From: Actinomycetota bacterium | GTDB lineage: Bacteria > Actinomycetota > Actinomycetes > Nanopelagicales > Nanopelagicaceae | Length of the DNA: 54,324 nt | Assembly (NCBI GenBank): GCA_027728065.1 | Contig: JAQBVO010000010.1 | Coordinates: 1-54,324, forward strand | Direction: 5' to 3' | In this document: positions 47,241 to 54,324 of the stretch, piece by piece | How the letters are laid out: each line of letters opens with the position of its first letter | How positions within the stretch are numbered: position 1 is the stretch's first letter | Notes under the pieces: model-generated | What the model saw: only the letters and a program-made list of their open reading frames with translations | Databases searched by the model: none | Told to the model about the DNA's origin: nothing | Made by a program: the position numbers and the translations under genes

Positions 47241-48379
47241 AGCTTCCACAGGGTTTTAGGTCTGGATCAATTGCAGCGGGGATCAAAAGCAGCGGCGCTC
47301 TTGATTTAACTTTGATTGAAAATCAGGGTCCCAACTTTGATGCCGCCGCTGTTTTTACGACAAATAAGGTCGTCGCAGCACCCGTTATCTGGTCTCGCCA
47401 AGTCGCACAAGGAAGAGTAGTCCGTGCAGTCGTTCTTAACAGTGGTGGTGCCAATGCATGCACAGGGCCACAGGGTTTTGCAGATACTCATAAGATGGCA
47501 GAACATGTCGGTCACCTTCTCAATGTCTCGCCAGGTGAAGTAATTCTCTGTTCAACCGGCTTAATTGGTGAGCTTTTACCAATAAAGAAGATTATTTTGG
47601 GTCTAGAAGCCCTTGCACTGGTTTTGGATAATTCTGGGTTGCACAGTAGCGCTCAAGCCATCATGACTACTGACTCTGTTCCAAAGATTGCAACCGCAAC
47701 TATTAATGGCATCGAATTTGCCTCAATTGCAAAGGGTGCTGGAATGCTTGCACCAGCACTTGCAACAATGTTGTCAGTCGTAATGACAGATGCCATTGTC
47801 TCAGACAACACTCAAGCAATCTTTCAACGTGTCACGGATCGAACATATAACCGCATTGATTCAGATGGCTGTACATCTACAAATGACACGGTTCTGTTTA
47901 TGTCATCTGGTGCCAGTGGCATCACAATCTCTGATGCACATCTAGAAGATATGTTAATGCAGGTGTGCGCTTCATTGGCAGATCAATTGATCGCAGATGC
48001 TGAGGGTTCAACTAAAACCGTTGCGATAAAGGTTATAAACGCGGTCTCTGAAAAAGACGCGGTTGAAGTCGGCCGTGCATGTGCTCGTAACAACCTGCTT
48101 AAGGCTGCGATATTTGGTGGCGATCCTAACTGGGGTCGTGTACTAGCTGCAGTTGGAACCGCCAATGCCGAAATGGATCCACTGGTAATCGATGTCAATA
48201 TCAATGGTGTCCAGGTCTGCACAAACTCTGCCCCCGATGGTGATAAAACTAGCGTCAACTTTGATCTTCGATTAGTTGAGATTGAGATTAATCTAAAAAT
48301 TGGAAGCGCCAGCGCCACAATTGTGACCAATGACTTGTCGCATGAATATGTTCACGAGAACTCGGCCTATTCAACATGA
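47237..48379 (+). CDS. argJ: Glutamate N-acetyltransferase/ornithine acetyltransferase
   Basis: A 380-residue enzyme that recycles the acetyl group between ornithine and glutamate, and may also make N-acetylglutamate. It is made as a precursor that cuts itself before Thr177, in KGAGMLAPALATMLS, to give alpha and beta chains; the site is intact. VVLNSGGANACTGPQG and FGGDPNWGRVLAAVG are further signatures. It overlaps argC and argB by four bases each. Confidence 0.95.
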   Translation: MKLPQGFRSGSIAAGIKSSGALDLTLIENQGPNFDAAAVFTTNKVVAAPVIWSRQVAQGRVVRAVVLNSGGANACTGPQGFADTHKMAEHVGHLLNVSPGEVILCSTGLIGELLPIKKIILGLEALALVLDNSGLHSSAQAIMTTDSVPKIATATINGIEFASIAKGAGMLAPALATMLSVVMTDAIVSDNTQAIFQRVTDRTYNRIDSDGCTSTNDTVLFMSSGASGITISDAHLEDMLMQVCASLADQLIADAEGSTKTVAIKVINAVSEKDAVEVGRACARNNLLKAAIFGGDPNWGRVLAAVGTANAEMDPLVIDVNINGVQVCTNSAPDGDKTSVNFDLRLVEIEINLKIGSASATIVTNDLSHEYVHENSAYST

Positions 48380-49161
48380 TCGTCGTTAAATTTGGTGGCC
48401 ATGCCATGAAGGATGAAAACGGCAACTTCGCACGGGCTATCGCCGCTGCCCTGGCAATCGGTGAACAAGTAGTTATCGTCCATGGCGGGGGACCGCAGAT
48501 TGATCTCGCCCTTAAGAACAAGGGGATCACCAGTCAATGGATCGGTGGGTTGCGCGTAACTACGCCAGAGATATTTGATGTCGTGCAGGATGTCTTGGTT
48601 AACCAGATTGGAAAAGAGGTTGCTGCGATATTGAGCAAATCAGGGATTAACGCCCATGCGATCTCCGCACGAGATTTGCCGACAATAATCGCAAAGCGTC
48701 GCACCACATTGCTTAATGGAACAGCTGTCGATCTTGGCTTTGTAGGTGATGTGCAGTCAGTTAATCCTGCACATTTACTCGAACTTCTTGGACAAGGCAA
48801 AGTTCCTGTCGTAGCCCCGATCTCATCTGATGAGGATTTAACAACGGGATTAAATGTGAACGCTGATTTTGTAGCGGCTGCAATCGCAGCATCCTTACAA
48901 GCATCGGCTTTAATCATGATGACCGATGTTGCGGGAATTTATCGTAACTGGCCAGATAAGAGTTCGCTGATCAATAAAATTTCATCGCAAGAGCTTGAAT
49001 CAATTAAATCAGGTTTTGCTGAAGGAATGGCTCCCAAGGTTCAAGCAACCCTTGATGCGATCTCATATGGTGCAAAAGCAGTACGCATCATCGATGGTAC
49101 TGATCCCGATAGCTTTGTATCAGCCCTTGCCGCTCAAGGCGGAACACTGGTGGTCGCATGA
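48376..49161 (+). CDS. argB: Acetylglutamate kinase
   Basis: A 261-residue amino acid kinase, second step of arginine synthesis. KFGGHAMKD at the start and VIVHGGGPQID bind phosphates and acetylglutamate. GLNVNADFVAAAIAASLQA and MTDVAGIYRNW form the nucleotide side. The protein lacks a long N-terminal helix of the hexameric arginine-inhibited type, so feedback inhibition is uncertain. It overlaps argJ and argD as ATGA. Confidence 0.95.
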   Translation: MIVVKFGGHAMKDENGNFARAIAAALAIGEQVVIVHGGGPQIDLALKNKGITSQWIGGLRVTTPEIFDVVQDVLVNQIGKEVAAILSKSGINAHAISARDLPTIIAKRRTTLLNGTAVDLGFVGDVQSVNPAHLLELLGQGKVPVVAPISSDEDLTTGLNVNADFVAAAIAASLQASALIMMTDVAGIYRNWPDKSSLINKISSQELESIKSGFAEGMAPKVQATLDAISYGAKAVRIIDGTDPDSFVSALAAQGGTLVVA

Positions 49162-50327
49162 GAAATAGAGAGATGTTGAAGCGTTGGGGTGCGGTTATTC
49201 AAAATAATTACAGAACACCTTCTATCACTCTGGTAAAAGGTAAGGGTGTTGTTGTTACCGATGCCGATGGCAAGACGTACTTAGATTTTCTCGGCGGGAT
49301 TGCAACTAGTGTTTTGGGCCATGCTCATCCTGTAGTCGTTAAAGCTGTTACTAAGCAGATTTCAACCCTTAGCCATGTCAGCAACCTTTACGCGCACCCC
49401 AATGCAATTGCGCTAGCGCAGCGATTGGTCGAAATGACAGGTCAAAAGAGCGCAAAGGTTTTCTTCTGCCAATCAGGTGCTGAAGCAAATGAAGCAGCCC
49501 TTAAACTCTCACGCCGCACCGGCAAGGTAAGAGTTGTTGCCGCTCAAGATGCCTTCCATGGGCGCACGATGGGTGCTTTGTCTTTGACAGGTCAGCCATC
49601 TAAGCGCGAGCCTTTTTTACCGCTGCTCAAAGGTGTTAACCACATTCCATATGGCCAGATCGAAGCGATGCGTAAAGCGGTTACAAAGAAAACTGCCATG
49701 GTAATTATTGAACCCATTATGGGAGAAGCGGGCGTGATTGTTCCGCCAGTTGATTACCTCTGCCAGCTGCGTGCTTTGTGTGATGAGAAAGGAGCCTTAC
49801 TTGTCATTGATGCGGTCCAAACCGGTATGGGTCGTACAGGGGATTGGTTTGGTTATGAATACTCTGGAATTACTCCCGATGTCATCACATTGGCTAAAGG
49901 TCTTGGTGGGGGATTGCCACTGGGTGCGATGATCGCATTAGGAAAGGCCGCAGATCTTTTCCAACCTGGTGATCATGGATCGACCTTTGGAGGAAATCCT
50001 GTTACAACAGCAGCTAGTCTTGCTGCTATAGATTTCATTACTTCCAAAAAAATCTTAAGAAAAGTCAGGAAACAAGGTGAATCTTTAATACAGGAGCTTG
50101 CATTGATTCCTGGAGTTAAACAGGTGCGCGGAGCAGGTCTATTGCTGGGTATCGAACTTGAATCACTCAAGGCAGGAGATATCGCTGACGCACTACAAGA
50201 GGCAGGGGTACTTGTCAATGCCGCAAATCTAACAACGATTCGTATCGCACCAGCATTGATAGTTTCCGATTTACAAATCAATAGATTCATTTCTACCTTT
50301 AAGAAGGTGATTGCGGATGCCAAGTAA
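49158..50327 (+). CDS. argD: Acetylornithine aminotransferase
   Basis: A 389-residue PLP enzyme of aminotransferase class III. It converts N-acetylglutamate semialdehyde to N-acetylornithine. FLGGIATSVLGHAHP, FCQSGAEANEAALKLSR and FHGRTMGALSLTGQ are N-terminal motifs. IDAVQTGMGRTG leads to the PLP lysine in LAKGLGGGLPLGAM. ATG 49158 overlaps the argB stop; ATG 49173 with AGAGAG upstream is an alternative. The 3' end overlaps argR by 11 bases, so no argF lies between them. Confidence 0.95.
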   Translation: MRNREMLKRWGAVIQNNYRTPSITLVKGKGVVVTDADGKTYLDFLGGIATSVLGHAHPVVVKAVTKQISTLSHVSNLYAHPNAIALAQRLVEMTGQKSAKVFFCQSGAEANEAALKLSRRTGKVRVVAAQDAFHGRTMGALSLTGQPSKREPFLPLLKGVNHIPYGQIEAMRKAVTKKTAMVIIEPIMGEAGVIVPPVDYLCQLRALCDEKGALLVIDAVQTGMGRTGDWFGYEYSGITPDVITLAKGLGGGLPLGAMIALGKAADLFQPGDHGSTFGGNPVTTAASLAAIDFITSKKILRKVRKQGESLIQELALIPGVKQVRGAGLLLGIELESLKAGDIADALQEAGVLVNAANLTTIRIAPALIVSDLQINRFISTFKKVIADAK

Positions 50328-50799
50328 TGCACAATCAGTATCAGCTCGCAGAGCAAAGGCGATCGCGATCATTGAATCCGGTCAGGTACATTCTCAATCT
50401 GATCTTGTTACACTTTTAAGAAAAGCTGGATACCGAGTAACACAGGCAACCGCTAGCCGAGATCTTGAGGAGATTGGCGCGGTTCGAGCCCGCGATAAAA
50501 ATGGCGATAGCATTTATCAGATCCGAGAGAGCTCTGATGATGCGATTGTGCGCAGTATCCCAGTTCCTTCCAAGTTGATCCTCTCTGTAGATCACAGCGG
50601 AAATTTGGCTGTTATTCACACACCGCCAGGAGCAGCGCAGTTCTTGGCGAGTTCTCTAGATCATGCAGGATTAACCGGCGTTATTGGCAGTATCGCTGGT
50701 GACGACACGATTATCTTGGTGAGCAAGAAAGCCACAGGTGGATCAGGTTTAGCGAAAGAATTACTCGCTCACGCACACGGTGATGGGAAGAGGAAGTAA
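50317..50799 (+). CDS. argR: Arginine repressor ArgR
   Basis: A 160-residue hexameric repressor. The winged-helix domain (about 10-75) includes VTLLRKAGYRVTQATASRDLEEIGAVRA. The C-terminal arginine-binding domain contains TPPGAAQFLASSLDHAG and the GSIAGDDTIILV motif, in which the two aspartates bind arginine. I chose ATG 50317 over TTG 50311; AAGAAGG at 50301-50307 precedes it. It probably represses its own operon through the ARG box at 46172-46189. Confidence 0.95.
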   Translation: MPSNAQSVSARRAKAIAIIESGQVHSQSDLVTLLRKAGYRVTQATASRDLEEIGAVRARDKNGDSIYQIRESSDDAIVRSIPVPSKLILSVDHSGNLAVIHTPPGAAQFLASSLDHAGLTGVIGSIAGDDTIILVSKKATGGSGLAKELLAHAHGDGKRK

Positions 50800-52226
50800 T
50801 GGCTCTCTGGGGAGGACGATTCGCGCAAGGACCTGAAGATTCGGCTTTGGCTCTATCTAGAAGTGTGCACTTCGATTGGCGTTTAGCACCATACGATCTG
50901 CGTTCATCAATGGCTCACCTAGTGGTATTGAAAAAGAGTGGGCTCATTCAAAGTAAGGAGGCCGATGCGATTGGCAAGGCGCTGAAAGAGCTCTCCATCG
51001 AGGTAGCCAAGGGATCTTTTACCCCGATCAAAAGTGATGAGGATGTTCACAGCGCACTTGAGAGAGGGTTGATGCAGAAACTTGGCGCTGTTGGAGGAGC
51101 TCTTCGCGCTGGACGCTCTCGTAATGATCAGGTAACTACCGATCTTCGTCTTTTTTCCATTGATCACATTCTTGAGATCGGCAGCTTACTTACCGTTCTA
51201 CAAACTGCGATCCTGGAAAAAGCATCTGAGTACGTCAATGATCCAGCACCTGGCTTTACCCACATTCAACATGCTCAACCTATTTGCTTTGGCCACGAAT
51301 TGGCAAAGCATGCACATGCCTTTGCTCGCGATTTAGATCGTATCAATGATTGGTTAGCACGCACATCTGTAAGTTCGTTGGGAGCCGGAGCCCTTGCCGG
51401 GTCATCTCTTGCTATAGATCCGGAATTTACCGCGGAAAATCTAGGTTTTGAATCATCATTTGCAAACAGCGTTGATGCAGTTAGCGATCGAGATTACGTT
51501 GCCGAAGCGTTATTTATTTGTGCGATGATCGGAGTCCATTTATCTCGCATCGGTGAGGAGTGGAGCCTTTGGTCCTCACAAGAGTTTGCCTGGGCCAAAG
51601 TATCCGATGCCTATTCAACCGGTTCATCTATTATGCCTCAGAAGAAAAATCCTGACGTAGCAGAACTTGCTCGTGGAAAATCTGGACGACTTATCGGTAA
51701 TTTAGTCAGTGTTCTCACAATGCTCAAAGCCTTGCCTTTCGCATACAACCGCGATTTACAAGAGGATAAAGAGCCATTCTTTGACAGTATCGACACATTG
51801 ATTTTGGTGCTACCTGCAGTGACGGGGATGATAGCAACAACTGATTTTGATCGCGCGAAAATGGCGTTAGCTGCGCCAACAGGATTCTCACTAGCAACAG
51901 AAATCGCCGATTATCTAGCGAAAAAGAGAGTTCCATTTTCCCAAGCACATGAAGCCGCCGGTCAATGTGTCGCTCTCTGCGAAGCTTCAGACCGTCAGTT
52001 GCATCAATTAACCGATGCAGAGTTTGCAGATGTGCATCCGCAGTTAGATGGAGGAGTTCGTAATGTTCTCACACTCCATGGTGCGTTGAACTCGCGCACC
52101 ACCTCTGGTGGAACAGCTCCTACCCTTGTGGCGCAGCAGATTAAAGATGCTTTAGCAAAGAACTCAGCAACCCAACAAGTAATTGGCGACAAGCAGGCGA
52201 GCTTTATTGAGATGATGAGCTTATGA
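50799..52226 (+). CDS. argH: Argininosuccinate lyase
   Basis: A 475-residue member of the fumarase/aspartase superfamily that releases arginine and fumarate. LWGGRFAQGPED begins the protein. SRNDQVTTDLRLF and GFTHIQHAQPI (with the active histidine) follow, and the superfamily signature is GSSIMPQKKNPDVAELARGKSG. It overlaps argR by one base and tyrS by four. argG, normally its upstream partner, is not in the cluster. Confidence 0.96.
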   Translation: MALWGGRFAQGPEDSALALSRSVHFDWRLAPYDLRSSMAHLVVLKKSGLIQSKEADAIGKALKELSIEVAKGSFTPIKSDEDVHSALERGLMQKLGAVGGALRAGRSRNDQVTTDLRLFSIDHILEIGSLLTVLQTAILEKASEYVNDPAPGFTHIQHAQPICFGHELAKHAHAFARDLDRINDWLARTSVSSLGAGALAGSSLAIDPEFTAENLGFESSFANSVDAVSDRDYVAEALFICAMIGVHLSRIGEEWSLWSSQEFAWAKVSDAYSTGSSIMPQKKNPDVAELARGKSGRLIGNLVSVLTMLKALPFAYNRDLQEDKEPFFDSIDTLILVLPAVTGMIATTDFDRAKMALAAPTGFSLATEIADYLAKKRVPFSQAHEAAGQCVALCEASDRQLHQLTDAEFADVHPQLDGGVRNVLTLHGALNSRTTSGGTAPTLVAQQIKDALAKNSATQQVIGDKQASFIEMMSL

Positions 52227-53488
52227 ATCTGATTCAAGATCTGCGCTGGCGTGGCCTCGTTGCGCAATCTACCGATGAAAAAGCCCTAGCTGAGGCCGTT
52301 AAAAAGCCCATCACCCTCTATATCGGCTTTGACCCGACAGCGCCCTCGCTGCACGTTGGCAATCTCGTAGTTCTCTTAGTCCTGCGTCGTTTTCAATTAG
52401 CTGGCCATAATCCCATCGCATTAGTGGGAGGTGCTACCGGATTAGTGGGTGATCCCAGTGGCCGAAACGATGAACGCACCCTTAATAGCAATGATGTCAT
52501 AGAGGGCTGGGTTAAAGGAATCCGCATACAGCTCTCAGCATTCTTAGATTTCGAAACGAGAGTTAATCCCGCTTTGATTGTTAATAATTTAGATTGGACA
52601 TCTCCACTGAGTGTAATCGAATTTCTGCGCGATATCGGAAAACACTTCTCTGTCAATCAAATGTTAGCCAAGGACTCTGTAGCAGCACGTCTGGAGTCCG
52701 GTGGTATCTCTTATACCGAATTCTCGTATCAGGTCTTGCAGTCCTATGACTATCTCGAACTCTTTCGTAGAAATAGCTGCACCTTACAGATCGGCGGTTC
52801 AGATCAATGGGGTAATATCGTTGCAGGTTTAGATCTGATACGTCGCGTTGAATCCGGAAACGCTCATGCATTGACTGTTCCGCTGCTTACAAAATCCGAT
52901 GGCTCTAAGTTCGGAAAAACCGCAGGCGGTAACATATGGCTCGACCCAACGATGACATCGCCCTATGCCTTTTTCCAGTTCTGGCTCAATAGCGAAGATA
53001 AAGATGTCATCAACTTTTTAAAGGTTTTCTCTTTCAAATCCCAAGAGCAGATCTCAGAGTTAGAAAAATCTCACGCGCAAAACCCTGGATTGCGCCAGGC
53101 CCATCGCGAGCTCGCACGCGAGGTCACAACTCTTGTTCATGGCGCCGATGCAGCCGTGCGCGTTGAATCTGCAGCACAGGCTCTCTTTGGTCAAGGAGAT
53201 CTCACGGCATTGGATGAGCCAACTCTGGCCAGTGCGCTAGCCGAACTTCCGCGCACCACGATCTCAAAAAACCAGGAGATTCCATCCTGGGTCGATCTAC
53301 TCGCGGCAACTGGCGTGGTGGAATCTAAATCAGCGGCTAGGCGCGTTGTCAGAGATGGTGGTGCCTATCTCAATAATGAAAGAGTAACGAGCCCAGATTA
53401 CGCCCCATCAAAAAGCGAGTTTTTATGCGGTAAATATGCGGTTTTGCGCAAAGGCAAGCGAGATTTAGCTGCCGTGGAGATTATCTAG
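52223..53488 (+). CDS. tyrS: Tyrosine-tRNA ligase
   Basis: A 421-residue class I synthetase of the bacterial TyrRS type. The HIGH-like motif is LHVGN at 43-47. The tyrosine pocket includes YTEFSYQVLQSYDYLELF and GGSDQWGNI. The KMSKS-like loop is KFGKT at 229-233. A C-terminal S4 RNA-binding domain (about 350-421) has SKSAARRVVRDGGAYLNNERV. The start overlaps argH as ATGA. It is the last gene before the ribosomal RNA operon. Confidence 0.97.
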   Translation: MNLIQDLRWRGLVAQSTDEKALAEAVKKPITLYIGFDPTAPSLHVGNLVVLLVLRRFQLAGHNPIALVGGATGLVGDPSGRNDERTLNSNDVIEGWVKGIRIQLSAFLDFETRVNPALIVNNLDWTSPLSVIEFLRDIGKHFSVNQMLAKDSVAARLESGGISYTEFSYQVLQSYDYLELFRRNSCTLQIGGSDQWGNIVAGLDLIRRVESGNAHALTVPLLTKSDGSKFGKTAGGNIWLDPTMTSPYAFFQFWLNSEDKDVINFLKVFSFKSQEQISELEKSHAQNPGLRQAHRELAREVTTLVHGADAAVRVESAAQALFGQGDLTALDEPTLASALAELPRTTISKNQEIPSWVDLLAATGVVESKSAARRVVRDGGAYLNNERVTSPDYAPSKSEFLCGKYAVLRKGKRDLAAVEII

Positions 53489-53521
53489 TTTTACTGCCCT
53501 ACCGATCAAGGCGTTGAAAAA

Positions 53522-53537
53522 GCTTAGCCCGCTAAGC
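53522..53537 (+). terminator. Hairpin after tyrS (possible terminator of the arg-tyrS operon)
   Basis: GCTTAG at 53522-53527 pairs with CTAAGC at 53532-53537 around a CCCG loop. It lies 33 bases after the tyrS stop. Only a short T stretch (AAATTT) follows, so it is a weak intrinsic terminator at best. Confidence 0.4.
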
Positions 53538-53581
53538 AAATTTCACCCAACTCATCGTTCCTCTATCGACGGAACCCTAAT

Positions 53582-53610
53582 TTGACCCCCTTTGCTCCTA
53601 CGGCTATACT
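53582..53610 (+). promoter_or_regulatory. Ribosomal RNA operon promoter (TTGACC-N17-TATACT)
   Basis: -35 TTGACC at 53582-53587, exactly 17 bases, -10 TATACT at 53605-53610. It is the closest match to consensus in the window and lies about 384 bases before the mature 16S start, a usual distance for an rrn P1. It sits 94 bases after tyrS. Confidence 0.8.
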
Positions 53611-53993
53611 TTCCGCCTTGCTGTGAAACGGACGAATAAGGCCGAACAGCTTGATTCCCACCCTAAACTATCCATACGCGACGGTTTGACCGTCTCTGCG
53701 TGGATGGACTAGGTTTGCTCGTCTGCCCTGAAAATAGGAGAAATCCTGGTATCAGTGCGCATCCGTACCTTGAGAACTCAACAGCGTGCCATAAGTCAAT
53801 GCCAATATGTGGCTCTATTTGACATGCTTTAAATAGCGAAAAAGCATTGTTTAACAGTGTTTTTTGTACGATATCCACGGCAAAATAAATACTTCAATGA
53901 GGTATGACCGTTAAAAGTTATACCCGTTGATTTCCTTTGGTAATAAGACAAAATAAACGTTAGTTTGTTTGTCTCTATGCCGGATTAAAACTT
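53611..53993 (+). other. 16S rRNA leader with processing/antitermination elements
   Basis: This 383-base stretch has no gene. A stem GACGGT-TTG-ACCGTC at 53680-53694 is extended by ACGC/GCGT (53676-53679 with 53698-53701). TTGAGAACTCAA at 53770-53781, followed by CAGCGTGCC, matches the boxA-like block found in many actinobacterial rrn leaders. ATGCTTT (53824-53830) can pair with AAAGCAT (53841-53847), part of an AT-rich segment. TTGACA at 53819-53824 with a poor -10 (AAGCAT) 17 bases later could be a weak second promoter. The 3' part should pair with the 16S-23S spacer, which is outside the window. Confidence 0.6.

Positions 53994-54324
<331 letters not shown>

Overview
The window is a stretch of actinobacterial chromosome of moderate GC content. 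Lineage markers are rbpA, whiA, a cysteine-rich SufR, DUF3099, the fabG-fabI (mabA-inhA type) pair and a DNA polymerase I with a decayed proofreading domain. The gene order follows the conserved actinobacterial backbone. Very tight packing, 1-4 base start/stop overlaps, few terminators and many leaderless-looking promoters suggest a small, streamlined genome, such as a planktonic freshwater actinobacterium of the acI/Nanopelagicales kind. That placement is inference; only about 330 bases of 16S rRNA are present to test it.

Layout. 1-4094: branched-chain amino acid ABC transporter livK(partial)-H-M-G-F, followed by a truncated second livF copy (4116-4433). 4438-8661: MenI/PaaI-type thioesterase, polA, and an MFS transporter whose frame is broken at a T7 run. 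8790-20485: rpsA, coaE, the excinuclease genes uvrB-uvrA-uvrC, then rapZ-yvcK-whiA. 20620-24246: lower glycolysis gap-pgk-tpiA, then secG and rbpA. 24243-29779 (minus strand): ctaA-tkt-tal-pgi. 29854-36119: the SUF iron-sulfur assembly operon sufR-B-D-Rieske-C-S-U-T. 36144-40521: an ABC exporter, SURF1, DUF3099 and the fatty acid synthesis pair fabG-fabI. 40736-46170: infC-rpmI-rplT, an rRNA methyltransferase, and pheS-pheT. 46218-53488: arginine biosynthesis argC-J-B-D-R-H plus tyrS. 53582-54324: ribosomal RNA promoter, leader and the 5' part of 16S rRNA.

Most of this is housekeeping; I see no phage, insertion sequence, CRISPR array or defence system. The points worth a second look are: (i) an MFS gene whose two halves are joined exactly at an in-frame T TTT TTA heptamer, the classic -1 frameshift sequence, although a homopolymer sequencing error is the simplest rival; (ii) infC with no ATG/GTG/TTG at the family start position but a good ribosome binding site in front of GTC, after a structured leader; (iii) a recurring TAnnnT-6/7 nt-ATG arrangement at ten genes, implying leaderless mRNAs; (iv) an 18-bp ARG box lying over the -35 of argC, in a cluster that lacks argF and argG; (v) two overlapping inverted repeats at the sufR start; (vi) a livF remnant cut inside its ABC signature motif; (vii) tkt-tal-pgi without the usual zwf-opcA.
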